From Bacteroides sp. (lineage in GTDB: Bacteria; Bacteroidota; Bacteroidia; Bacteroidales; Muribaculaceae), in contig JAAVDN010000009.1 in NCBI GenBank assembly GCA_014801785.1, positions 1 to 64,000 on the forward strand: a stretch of DNA of 64,000 nucleotides, written 5' to 3'. Under the pieces are notes generated by a model. It searched no databases, was not told the origin of the DNA, and saw nothing but the letters and a program-made list of their open reading frames with translations. The position numbers and the translations under genes are program-made. Below are positions 16,021 through 24,093 of this stretch, in pieces. Numbering within the stretch: position 1 is the first letter of the stretch; each line of letters starts with the position of its first letter.

Positions 16021-17292
16021 TCATTTTCGATTAAGATTGGCCACCAGAGTCTTATAGACTTCTTTACTGGTGTGGAGAGCATTTTGCATACATCCCAGAG
16101 TATAGTAGCCTGGAAGCGTTTTGTCGGTTTTAATACGATTTGCCTTTACATTCCGACCAAGGCCACGCTGAATACAGCAATCAGGATTATTTGCTACATA
16201 ACCCAGACCACCAACTTTTGTTTTGCCGGTCATCACTGCTCGCAAGCAGTCCGCAACAAACACAGAGAGTATCTGAATGTCTTTATTTACATTGATGACC
16301 GGGAGAACCTGAGTGGCCCAGCTATATTCGCCATTGCCGATATACAGATAATTATTCACCTGATTGATGGCTCTATTGTAGCTTTTACTCTCAGCACGAA
16401 TTGTCCGTGCCTCAATTTCCTTTTGAAAGGCTTTGATTCTTGTGGAACTGAGTGAAATGGAAGCTCCTTTGATAGAAAATCCGAGAAACTTGAACCAACG
16501 AGTGTGTGTCAAATACTCAATCTTTTTAGGATTAAGCGTCATTTCTCGCATTGCAACTTCTTCAGACATAATTTCCATTGCTCTTATATAATCTGGTCCT
16601 ACAAACAGGGCGTCATCAGAATAGCGGACATATTCACCATCCAGCTTGCTCAGTCGCTCATCCAGACTAAACATTACCACGTTGGCTAACCAAGAGGCTA
16701 CTGAGCAACCTTGTTTGAGGGACTGGTAGGATTTCTGGAGATTGCCGTCTGCATCAAAATACCAGTCGGAATGATAATATTTGCGAAGTACATCTATGAT
16801 AGCTGAATGACCATATTTGGCTTCAACTTTATCAAAGGCTTCATCAATAAACCGAATGGGTACCGAGTCGAAATATTTGCTGAAGTCAGATTTCCATCCG
16901 ATAATCTCACCCTTTGTCTCACAAATTTTCCGAGATATTTCTTTCACGATCTTGCCACATCCAATACCTTTTTGGTAGGACTGGCAAGCCGGATGAATCA
17001 TCTCTGGCATAAGTTCAAACAAGAGGTCATTGGCAATGCTGAGAAATACGCGGTCAACCGGCTCATTGATATAGACGGTTCGGAAATCTCCGTTATCTTT
17101 TGGAATCTGTGCTGTATGGGGCGGAGCAATTTCATACTTACCATCCCGAATAACAGCATACATGGCGGCCCTGGTCTCAGGTTTGGTAAGCTGGTAGAGA
17201 TGGGCTTTATTGATATGTTTCCCGACACCCTTGTCAATGGCATACGTCCAGCGTTTGATGTCGAAGAACATCTCTAATATTTTATCATTCAT
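16021..17292 (-). CDS. Reverse transcriptase (RNA-directed DNA polymerase)
   Basis: The 423-residue product carries the RT palm motifs in order: SDFSKYFDSV with the first catalytic aspartate D136, LKQG at about 192-195 followed by SVASWLANVV, the catalytic YSDD at 224-227, and FLGF at 269-272. A C-terminal region of about 140 residues (RAINQVNNYLYIGNG, VGGLGYV, GYYTLGCMQNAL) is probably thumb plus an unknown domain. The QG motif replaces the IGxxxSQ motif typical of DGR RTs, and the NAxxH and VTG motifs of retron RTs were not found. No maturase or HNH domain is visible, so it is not a standard group II intron protein. Five structured RNA units follow its stop codon directly, which makes them candidate templates or cofactors. 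Confidence 0.9.
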   Translation of the reverse strand: MNDKILEMFFDIKRWTYAIDKGVGKHINKAHLYQLTKPETRAAMYAVIRDGKYEIAPPHTAQIPKDNGDFRTVYINEPVDRVFLSIANDLLFELMPEMIHPACQSYQKGIGCGKIVKEISRKICETKGEIIGWKSDFSKYFDSVPIRFIDEAFDKVEAKYGHSAIIDVLRKYYHSDWYFDADGNLQKSYQSLKQGCSVASWLANVVMFSLDERLSKLDGEYVRYSDDALFVGPDYIRAMEIMSEEVAMREMTLNPKKIEYLTHTRWFKFLGFSIKGASISLSSTRIKAFQKEIEARTIRAESKSYNRAINQVNNYLYIGNGEYSWATQVLPVINVNKDIQILSVFVADCLRAVMTGKTKVGGLGYVANNPDCCIQRGLGRNVKANRIKTDKTLPGYYTLGCMQNALHTSKEVYKTLVANLNRK

Positions 17293-17539
17293 AGACTGTT
17301 TCTTTTGTTATGGTGATTTCATAGGATTCATAAAAATCTCCATTTTCATAAGCAAAGAAATGATCTTCCTCATCAGTCTCAATACTGTCAAGAGACCATC
17401 CGGGTTTATTGAGAATGTCATCTCGTTCAGATTTCAATGCTGCTTTCGCACCTTCCATTGTTGCCCACAGAGTATGTGAAGAATAGTTGTCAGAAGGTCG
17501 GTTCCCTTCATATTCAACTTGCACACTATACACTTCCAT
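17285..17539 (-). CDS. Small hypothetical protein
   Basis: The ATG at 17539 (MEVYSVQVEYEGN) is chosen because the upstream gene stops at 17544. The product of about 84 residues looks like a small alpha/beta fold. It overlaps the RT start by 8 bases, so RT translation is probably coupled to it; a role as RT accessory protein is possible but unsupported by homology. Confidence 0.55.
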   Translation of the reverse strand: MEVYSVQVEYEGNRPSDNYSSHTLWATMEGAKAALKSERDDILNKPGWSLDSIETDEEDHFFAYENGDFYESYEITITKETVYE

Positions 17540-17543
17540 AGCT

Positions 17544-17858
17544 TTAGAATAAAGATTTTTCACCATTGTAGTTCTGGACAACCCATTCCAGCAAAAGCCG
17601 ACGGTTATTATTGTCAAGCTCCGCATAGAACTTTGTCATATATGTATCAGGATCCTGAGAACGGGTGGCGTGGTTCCATTTCTCCAACATGTGACTGATA
17701 TGGCACGTCCATTTTACTTCTTTTAGAAACTCAGGTACATAAGGAGTAACCGACACACCACCGGGAGTAGTAAAAGTCATTGGAACTACCTTATAGTTCC
17801 AGCCATGAAACATCCACTTGTTGATGGCGATCATAGCAATTTTTAATTCTTCAGTCAT
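17544..17858 (-). CDS. Hypothetical protein
   Basis: The 104-residue product has several aromatic residues and a helical C-terminal half (FYAELDNNNRRLLLEWVVQN). It is part of the run that leads from PcfJ/PcfK homologues into the RT. No domain was recognised. Confidence 0.55.
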   Translation of the reverse strand: MTEELKIAMIAINKWMFHGWNYKVVPMTFTTPGGVSVTPYVPEFLKEVKWTCHISHMLEKWNHATRSQDPDTYMTKFYAELDNNNRRLLLEWVVQNYNGEKSLF

Positions 17859-17863
17859 AACTG

Positions 17864-19159
17864 TTATGCGGTTTTGGAAATGATTTTTGATATGTTGGAA
17901 TTTACCAGCGATGTTATTCTTTCATAATCCACCGGGGTTTTGTTGTACTTGCCTCGACATTGTAGGATTGTAAAGTTTTCTAAAGACAACTCGATTGTTG
18001 CGATTGACACACCCTCAACCAAAGCGTGAAGTATCAGTACGTTATCTTTGGAGTAGTATTTATTAGTGAATACGCAATGGTGCATATATTGTTCCTCATC
18101 CAAAAATTCTCGCACAGATTGAAGCGGTCTGATGACAATTTCCTGATCAATAAATTCCAGATTCAAGAATTTTGATTTTGCTTTTTGATACTGAGCCTCC
18201 TCTTGTTTGGCATTTTTCTGGTAGCGTTGTTCGATAGTCATCTGTCGTTCACGCTCTCTCCGTCTATCTGCCTCATCCCTCTTAGCTTGCTTTTTAGCAA
18301 TCCAGAAATCATGAGCTTTTCTAAGATTATCTGGGCAAATGAATTTCGGATTTCGCAAATCTTTTCCACAATAATCCAACGCATCAAGTAGATCATACCA
18401 CAATGAAGCGTCCGATATGTGATATTTATGACGGAAAGCTACTTTTGCGGATGGCCAATATTTCTCAAACTCATAATATTTTGCCATTGAGTAAGCTACC
18501 ATATTATATTGACCAAGTTTCCAAGCTGTTTCAGTCTTATTGTCAGTCAAAAGTCTCTTAAACAGAGTGTATGGTGAACATTGATGAAAATCGCCATTAT
18601 ATCCATTGCGTCTGATTTCAGGAATTACGGATGATTGACCAACCACTTTCCAAGGCGCCACTGAATGCCCCACATTCTCATCTCGTATCTCCATAGCGCT
18701 ATCCCAATTCCAGCAATCACTATAATGAGAGAGCCAGTGCCGAGCACGGCCAATTATCGTGAGCTTTCCTTCTGGAGTGAGCCAGCGTTGAAATGCCTCG
18801 CAAATCCAATAAGTCGGCTCGCTCCCTTTTCTTAAATTGGTCTGCATAAAGAACATCCGAACAACTTGAAAGCCCTGACATTTTGTAACCACTGCAAAAT
18901 AGTCTTTCTCACAGAAGTTTTTCTTTCGTGTAGTATCAACATTAAGTTTTGCACCACAATGAGGACAAACTACTCGCTTTGCTTCAGTTCCAGTCCAAGT
19001 ACGACCGCAATCCAAACACTCATACCCTTTCTTGGGACTGTATTTAGCAATGTGCAAACCAACTTTCCTTACAGCCTCCTTGTACTGAAATTTAGTTAGT
19101 GGAGAAAGACCCTGAGATAGTTTCAGAATCTTTCTCTGAAGTTTAGTTCTTGGTTTCAT
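17864..19159 (-). CDS. PcfJ-like protein
   Basis: The 431-residue product has an N-terminal zinc ribbon (CLDC at about 48-51, CPHC at about 65-68) and a C-terminal region typical of PcfJ-like proteins: MHHCVFTNKYYSKDN, then IATIELS and ILQCRGKYN (about residues 360-410). A long charged helical linker (about 290-340) joins them. PcfJ was named from conjugative plasmid pCF10 and homologues are common in Bacteroidetes mobile elements; the molecular role is not settled. It follows a PcfK-like gene, as in other elements. Confidence 0.75.
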   Translation of the reverse strand: MKPRTKLQRKILKLSQGLSPLTKFQYKEAVRKVGLHIAKYSPKKGYECLDCGRTWTGTEAKRVVCPHCGAKLNVDTTRKKNFCEKDYFAVVTKCQGFQVVRMFFMQTNLRKGSEPTYWICEAFQRWLTPEGKLTIIGRARHWLSHYSDCWNWDSAMEIRDENVGHSVAPWKVVGQSSVIPEIRRNGYNGDFHQCSPYTLFKRLLTDNKTETAWKLGQYNMVAYSMAKYYEFEKYWPSAKVAFRHKYHISDASLWYDLLDALDYCGKDLRNPKFICPDNLRKAHDFWIAKKQAKRDEADRRRERERQMTIEQRYQKNAKQEEAQYQKAKSKFLNLEFIDQEIVIRPLQSVREFLDEEQYMHHCVFTNKYYSKDNVLILHALVEGVSIATIELSLENFTILQCRGKYNKTPVDYERITSLVNSNISKIISKTA

Positions 19160-19177
19160 GTGATGTCGGTGTGATGA

Positions 19178-20143
19178 TTAGAAAATCGGAATATCCAGAG
19201 GCTCCGGAATGTTGGGGTCAACCTCTGCTTTGGGCTTTCGGGGTTTGCGAGTTTTGGGGTTGGGAGTCGATGTTGTAGCCACTACTTCTACCTCTCCGGA
19301 CTTGACAAGTTCTTCACCCTCTTCACCGGCGACTGCTTTAATTTTTGCTTTTGGAGCTTCTACCACAATGTCATCTTCATCGTAGTAGTGTACGGCCAGA
19401 CCAAAAATCTCATCGTCGGAACAGGCTAAACACTTCTCTCCGCTCTTACGTTGTTTTTCAACAACACTGAAAATATAAGTGCAGCACTCTTTGATTGATT
19501 TGTTGGGCTTTGCGTAGGTCTTTGCAAATTCCTGATCTGTTTCTGCTCGCTTGTCGAGATAGTTCTTGATAACCACCTCAAAACTGGTAAAGTTCGGTTC
19601 CATATTATCAAAATAATCAAATTCGTCGTTAAAAATTCGGGTTGGATATATTAGAAAGACTTTGAGTTGATTTACATCTCTGGAAATTCCAAATGCAAAG
19701 TCTTTTGGGTTAATTTGCTTTTCTCGTTCCTGACCTTGCGATAAATAATGGTGGGTATAGGAAAGCATAAAACTATCATCTATTACTTTGATTATATCAA
19801 AAAGATTGAAATATATTTTTCCTTTATGTTTCCACTTTTCAGCAATTTTATCGCCAGGCCGTATGCTTTTGAAATCTCTATATATAGTGAGTGAATGTTG
19901 ATTGCAGAATTGTTCGGTCAAAGCCTTATGAAACTTTGCCAGAATATCGTTTTTATTCTTCAGCAATCTCAGCTCTACACTCGCCATTGTATTAAAAGCC
20001 ACATCAAAATAGGTTAATCCTTGTATTACATAACCCAAGGCTTTACTTTCCATTAACCCCAATATCTCAGTCTTAAATTTTGAAATACTGGTAGTGTCGT
20101 TTGATTCTAATGCGGTTTTTACTTTTTCCCAATCATATCTCAT
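19178..20143 (-). CDS. PcfK-like protein with extra N-terminal domain
   Basis: The C-terminal half of the 321-residue product matches the PcfK pattern: YLDKRAETDQEFAKTYAKPN, then CTYIFSVV and DDEIFGLAVHYYDEDDI (about residues 190-255), with a Lys/Pro-rich tail. The first 180 or so residues are not part of ordinary PcfK-like proteins as I know them and may be a fused domain. It lies directly before the PcfJ-like gene and behind the 18-base-pair hairpin. Confidence 0.7.
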   Translation of the reverse strand: MRYDWEKVKTALESNDTTSISKFKTEILGLMESKALGYVIQGLTYFDVAFNTMASVELRLLKNKNDILAKFHKALTEQFCNQHSLTIYRDFKSIRPGDKIAEKWKHKGKIYFNLFDIIKVIDDSFMLSYTHHYLSQGQEREKQINPKDFAFGISRDVNQLKVFLIYPTRIFNDEFDYFDNMEPNFTSFEVVIKNYLDKRAETDQEFAKTYAKPNKSIKECCTYIFSVVEKQRKSGEKCLACSDDEIFGLAVHYYDEDDIVVEAPKAKIKAVAGEEGEELVKSGEVEVVATTSTPNPKTRKPRKPKAEVDPNIPEPLDIPIF

Positions 20144-20154
20144 AGTAGGAATGG

Positions 20155-20206
20155 TTAAACCCCTTTATCCCTACCTCGCTTCGCTCCAAGGGATAAAGGG
20201 GTTTAA
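20155..20206 (-). terminator. Perfect 18-base-pair hairpin after the variable-protein gene
   Basis: The arms 20155-20172 and 20189-20206 pair over 18 bases without mismatch around a 16-base loop. It lies 4 bases after the stop codon of 20210-20920. Hairpins just downstream of the variable repeat help retrohoming in DGRs; the same structure could simply act as a terminator or attenuator before the PcfK-like gene. Confidence 0.6.
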
Positions 20207-20209
20207 TGA

Positions 20210-20920
20210 TTAATGAAATGCTGCCACAGCCCGGATGTAGCCGCTGTTCGACATCTTAGCATGCCAGCCGAGGAAGCCAGAGGAGAGGCCCAAGTACCAA
20301 GCGTACGCCGCCGAGACCTCAGTGCTGGTCCAGTACCAAACATCTTTTATGCGGCTACCGCCGCATAGTTCGATGGCGGCATTGATTGACCGCTTATTGA
20401 GATAGATGAGGTAGAGTTCAGCGACTGACGGAATCCACTCGTCATCCTTCAGTTCTATGCCGGTTCCGATAGACTTGATGTGCTCAATGTTGACCTTACC
20501 ATTCCAGTCAGCAACTGCATCCTCACATTCTGAAATGTAGCCGGCATAATTGGTTTTGTCTTTCTGATTGATAAGGGGCCGCTCCGGGTAGTCCTCCAGA
20601 TTAACTGCGAGAGCATGGCTGCCCATCACTACGCCGATACGCTGGACGGTCTTTGTTGGAGCGTTGCGCTTCTGATAGTCAAACATTTCCGATGTGCCGT
20701 CCTCATAGAGATAATACACTCCATCAGTGGTGAGAACTTCACCAGGAATGTGGACGGGCTGGACGGTTACATTGACTTCCTCGCTTTCTTTGACGGGAGA
20801 TTTGATGAAGTCATACACTGTCTGTGCTTCTTCACCAAAGTCATTGTAGAGAGCGAGTTTCAGCTTCTCATCTGTCGGGAGAGAATCATAGATTGCTTTT
20901 GCGATTTCGTCTGAGATCAT
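20210..20920 (-). CDS. C-type-lectin-like variable protein (DGR target type)
   Basis: The 236-residue product ends with the pattern WYWTSTEVSAAYAWYLGL … GYIRAVAAFH, the C-terminal core of DUF1566/C-type-lectin-like proteins that serve as targets of diversity-generating retroelements in Bacteroidales phages. In such genes the variable repeat covers roughly the last 40 codons. The N-terminal 90 residues are a separate, unrecognised region. A perfect hairpin follows the stop codon. No template repeat was found by eye in this window, and the only RT seen lacks the DGR signature, so active diversification cannot be claimed. Confidence 0.7.
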   Translation of the reverse strand: MISDEIAKAIYDSLPTDEKLKLALYNDFGEEAQTVYDFIKSPVKESEEVNVTVQPVHIPGEVLTTDGVYYLYEDGTSEMFDYQKRNAPTKTVQRIGVVMGSHALAVNLEDYPERPLINQKDKTNYAGYISECEDAVADWNGKVNIEHIKSIGTGIELKDDEWIPSVAELYLIYLNKRSINAAIELCGGSRIKDVWYWTSTEVSAAYAWYLGLSSGFLGWHAKMSNSGYIRAVAAFH

Positions 20921-20943
20921 ATTGTTATGTTTTTTGTGATGTA

Positions 20944-21111
20944 TTATTTACCTTTGCTGAGACACACAGCCAACTTGTCGAGATCGTTGGTGCCGAAGTG
21001 ATTTTTCAGTTCCGCAACCACAGAAGGTTTCTGGTGTTGAAGTAATTGCTTGATAGTAGAGGGGTTGCCGCCTCGATATAATTCAAGGCAGTTCATCGCT
21101 TGTGAAGTCAT
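20944..21111 (-). CDS. Small hypothetical protein (55 residues)
   Basis: This frame is below the ORF-track cutoff. It reads MTSQAMNCLELYRGG and ends CLSKGK. It has plausible helical composition, lies in the right orientation 23 bases before the variable-protein gene and fills an otherwise empty gap. Function unknown. Confidence 0.55.
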   Translation of the reverse strand: MTSQAMNCLELYRGGNPSTIKQLLQHQKPSVVAELKNHFGTNDLDKLAVCLSKGK

Positions 21112-21192
21112 ATTTTAGAAGTTAATTTGGTTTTATCTGAATAGTCTCGTGATGTTGAAAAATTAGAATGGAAACGAGATTTTTAATAGTTT

Positions 21193-21576
21193 TTAAGACT
21201 CCGAAGCCGTTATTGTTACGTCTTGAACGGTATCAGTTTCAGGAATCTGGTCAATTATGTATTCAAGATGACCATGAGCAAAGCCATCAAGTTCAAGTTC
21301 GTCAGTCCAACCCTCCTTGGGCCATCCATAAATATTTAGATACTGGTCATCTTCAAGTTCTACACGAGAGATATAGAAATCCTCGTAGGTATCCATGCCA
21401 TGAGTGCTTGCCATAATGATGGGAGCGTTATTGCGCTCTTCCTCATCATAATCACCATCCTCATCGAAGTGAACGAAAATGTATTCTCCACCATGAGCGC
21501 GGACGGCAGCTTTCAGTTCCTCCTTTGCTTGTGCATCAAGTTTCTTGTGGAGGCTATAAAAATCGGTATGTTTCAT
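21193..21576 (-). CDS. Hypothetical protein
   Basis: The 127-residue product begins with a helical region (LHKKLDAQAKEELKAAVRAH) followed by an acidic beta-rich part (FVHFDEDGDYDEEERNNAP). It looks like a conserved accessory protein of Bacteroidales elements. It is coupled upstream by ATGA. No function is known. Confidence 0.6.
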   Translation of the reverse strand: MKHTDFYSLHKKLDAQAKEELKAAVRAHGGEYIFVHFDEDGDYDEEERNNAPIIMASTHGMDTYEDFYISRVELEDDQYLNIYGWPKEGWTDELELDGFAHGHLEYIIDQIPETDTVQDVTITASES

Positions 21577-22070
21577 TTCTGGAAATCTTTAATTGTTAAC
21601 CGTTTGAATTGAGTATCGGCCGGTACGCATTGCCAGTGCAAATCGTTTGGACTATAATCACAATACACGAAAAGAAAATGCTCAAGCAACTCTTCCTTAT
21701 CGTCTGGAATTTCATGGAAGTAGTCGTAATGACCATTATCAATCAGCCATTGTGGAAACTCTTTTAGGAGCCACCCATATTTGACTTTGATAATGCCTAC
21801 TTCCGGAGAAATAGTGTCAGCGTTGATGATTGCAATATGTATTTCGGCTTCTAACATTTTCTGAAAATGCTCTCCCCATTCAGTCATCACACGTTGATTG
21901 ATTGGGCACTGAATGGGGGAATATGGATGAAATTCGAGATCAACAGTTTCCTGAAATGCCTGGTCAATCGCTTCTGCGGCAGAAACTCCAGACTTTATGT
22001 AATGCTCATAACGCTCTTTATGAAATTTATCATAAGTCCAGAGCCATTCTCTATCAGATATCTGCATCAT
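21573..22070 (-). CDS. Hypothetical protein
   Basis: The 165-residue product is acidic, helical at the N terminus (YEHYIKSGVSAAEAIDQAFQ) and has no recognised motif. It overlaps both neighbours by 4 bases. Two adjacent ATG codons (22070 and 22067) are possible starts. Confidence 0.55.
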   Translation of the reverse strand: MMQISDREWLWTYDKFHKERYEHYIKSGVSAAEAIDQAFQETVDLEFHPYSPIQCPINQRVMTEWGEHFQKMLEAEIHIAIINADTISPEVGIIKVKYGWLLKEFPQWLIDNGHYDYFHEIPDDKEELLEHFLFVYCDYSPNDLHWQCVPADTQFKRLTIKDFQK

Positions 22071-22669
22071 TGTTTCTCAGTTTTAGGAGTTTCGCCCATC
22101 AAGTCCACTGCAAGACCATTTGGGCATAGATTATCGAACCAGTGCCATATCTCAAACCGGGAGGTGCCAGCATCCCAGAAATAGAATGGCTTTTCTATCT
22201 CATCATCATTGTTAATGGAGATATCACTGAAGGCGCCCCACATTTTCCGAAGTTCCCATAAGTAAGGATGTTGTTCGATACTGGCTTTTATTTTAGCAAG
22301 TATGTAAGGACTGCGTGGTGCATCGGGATCGAAAAAACCACCCTCTTCGGGGAAAGTGCAAAGACGTTTATCGTTTTCTGCCTCAAAATATCTTGTCAAC
22401 CACCAAGGCTCCATATCAAATCTGGATTCTTGATATTCCAAGACAACCATAAATTGACGGATAGGACAGTCAGCATCCTCCATACGGTAATAGTGACCAC
22501 CAGGACCATCACAGTCTCTACTATAATGACCGGGAATCTTACAGTCAACAATCCATTCGCCCCATTGATTCTGGCGTACAGCAATCCCTTTGCCACCCCA
22601 GGGAAAACCGCTAAGAGTGCCATTCATTTGCTTTTCAACCAGCTCTTTTGTAATTTCTTTTGTAACCAT
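22067..22669 (-). CDS. Hypothetical protein
   Basis: The 200-residue product is rich in aromatic residues (WGEWIVDCKIPGHYSRD, YLWELRKMWGAF) and ends with a short polar tail. A histidine- and cysteine-containing segment (CDGPGGHYYRMEDADC) could bind metal. No family was recognised. Confidence 0.55.
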   Translation of the reverse strand: MVTKEITKELVEKQMNGTLSGFPWGGKGIAVRQNQWGEWIVDCKIPGHYSRDCDGPGGHYYRMEDADCPIRQFMVVLEYQESRFDMEPWWLTRYFEAENDKRLCTFPEEGGFFDPDAPRSPYILAKIKASIEQHPYLWELRKMWGAFSDISINNDDEIEKPFYFWDAGTSRFEIWHWFDNLCPNGLAVDLMGETPKTEKQ

Positions 22670-22674
22670 AGCAT

Positions 22675-22971
22675 TTATTTTATTCCAAAGAATTGATAAG
22701 CAGCCATTCTAACCTTCACCTCATCATCAAAGGTGGCACAACCACACTGGTCATAGATGCATTGCTCGCCAAACACATGATATAATCTACCGAAAGTATA
22801 GTAGGGATCGCCTTTATAGTCTGTTCGTTCTTGAACTGAAACAGCAACCAATTCATGTGAATAAGATTCTCTGATGAAAATGAGGAGAAATATTTTATTA
22901 GCTTTTGCATAAGCTCGCATAGCCTTTTGTTTGAATATTTCCAATTCCTCTTTTGATTGTTTTATGCCCAT
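22675..22971 (-). CDS. Small hypothetical protein
   Basis: The 98-residue product starts with a charged helix (KQSKEELEIFKQKAMRAYAK) followed by a small beta domain. It overlaps the broken gene upstream by 10 bases. No function was recognised. Confidence 0.55.
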   Translation of the reverse strand: MGIKQSKEELEIFKQKAMRAYAKANKIFLLIFIRESYSHELVAVSVQERTDYKGDPYYTFGRLYHVFGEQCIYDQCGCATFDDEVKVRMAAYQFFGIK

Positions 22972-23213
22972 TTGAGTTTTGCTTTTTGACGCACTTGAAG
23001 GTCTTTATAACCAATGCTTTTTAACTCATTAAAAAGAGGGAGATACTGGGGTTCTGTAGCCGGTTTTGTCTGCTGAATCACACCATGATAATCTGCATCT
23101 CCATCTTGACCGATGTGCATATAAGACATCGTACCACCTGTTCGCTTATCGCTCTCTTCAGGGAAGAGGGCAATAACTTAACCGTCAGGATAAATTCTAA
23201 AAACTACTTTCAC
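22962..23213 (-). pseudogene. Small conserved gene interrupted by an in-frame TAA
   Basis: A GTG start at 23213 overlaps the upstream stop as GTGA and gives MKVVFRIYPDG, then TAA (23180-23178), then VIALFPEE … MSYMHIGQDGDADYHG … LKSIGYKDLQV to 22962. The two parts together match the arrangement of a small protein family common in Bacteroidales mobile elements, so the stop looks like a point mutation (for instance GAA to TAA). The ATG at MSYMHIG could still give a 57-residue product. It is absent from the ORF track. Confidence 0.65.
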
Positions 23214-23737
23214 GACGCTATTGGAGTTAAGGCTTCCACTATTTTTTCACGATTTTGACGTAATTCATCCAGTTCCTTTTTGATTTTTTCAGCACGCTCT
23301 AAAACTTTATCACAATCGGTATAAGAAGTATCAGGAATATGGTTGGCATAAGCATGTATTAAATCTGCCCTAGCCTTAGAATATTCTCCATCCTTCTCCT
23401 TAATTTTTGCATCTAAATATTCCATCGCATGATTAAGAATAAAGAAACAAACCTGTGGAATTAACTCTTGCTCTATTTGCTCGACACTAAGAGAACCGTC
23501 TTCAGGATATATGACATACCCACGATCTTCAAGAAACCAGCCATAACCAAATTTCTTTTCACATTCAGAAATGAAATCTACATCACATTCCAAGATATAC
23601 CATATTTGTCCGGCAGTTCTCCATTTGTCATAAAACTTACTACCAACATACCAGCCATTGTAATAAATTTCTGTAATGTCAGCGAAGTGCATATTGCGAT
23701 ACTCACAGAAACGATCTGTTTTTCTATACTCAATCAT
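23210..23737 (-). CDS. Hypothetical protein with coiled coil
   Basis: The 175-residue product has a mixed N-terminal domain and a C-terminal helical part likely to form a coiled coil (KVLERAEKIKKELDELRQNR, about residues 142-161). No domain was recognised. Confidence 0.55.
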   Translation of the reverse strand: MIEYRKTDRFCEYRNMHFADITEIYYNGWYVGSKFYDKWRTAGQIWYILECDVDFISECEKKFGYGWFLEDRGYVIYPEDGSLSVEQIEQELIPQVCFFILNHAMEYLDAKIKEKDGEYSKARADLIHAYANHIPDTSYTDCDKVLERAEKIKKELDELRQNREKIVEALTPIAS

Positions 23738-23748
23738 GGTTTTATTTT

Positions 23749-24093
23749 TTAAGACGCATCTTTTTTATGGTCATTATGCCAATCTATCTCATCTTCAGTC
23801 GCCTCTCTATAAAGCAAGAAGCAACCACCGATTGAAGAGTTGTAAAGAAGAGTGTAAACGCCATTTTCATCGGAATAAGATGTATCACCCATTTTGGCAA
23901 TCATCGGTATCTCCTCCGTCAGCTCGTTTTCTTCATCATCCCAGTCACTGAGATAGTCGATGACTGGCTGGGAATTGCCTTCACAATACCCAGCCCTAAG
24001 ACCACTAAATACCGCTTCTATTCGATTGTAGTCCTCATCAGCGTCTTGAACGAACCTAATCTTGGAATAAATTTTCTTTTCCATAACGCTCAT
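23749..24093 (-). CDS. Acidic hypothetical protein
   Basis: The 114-residue product is acidic (DWDDEENELTEEIPM) and ends in a His/Asp/Lys tail. It is coupled to the upstream zinc-ribbon gene by ATGA. Function unknown. Confidence 0.55.
   Translation of the reverse strand: MSVMEKKIYSKIRFVQDADEDYNRIEAVFSGLRAGYCEGNSQPVIDYLSDWDDEENELTEEIPMIAKMGDTSYSDENGVYTLLYNSSIGGCFLLYREATEDEIDWHNDHKKDAS

Noticed and set aside
15181-17292. Standard retron (single msr-msd RNA)
   Set aside because: There are five RNAs downstream of the RT instead of one upstream, and the retron-specific RT motifs were not found. A distant retron relation cannot be excluded.
16021-20920. A complete DGR formed by this RT and the variable protein
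   Set aside because: No template repeat was found between or around them and the RT lacks the IGxxxSQ motif; two unrelated genes separate them.
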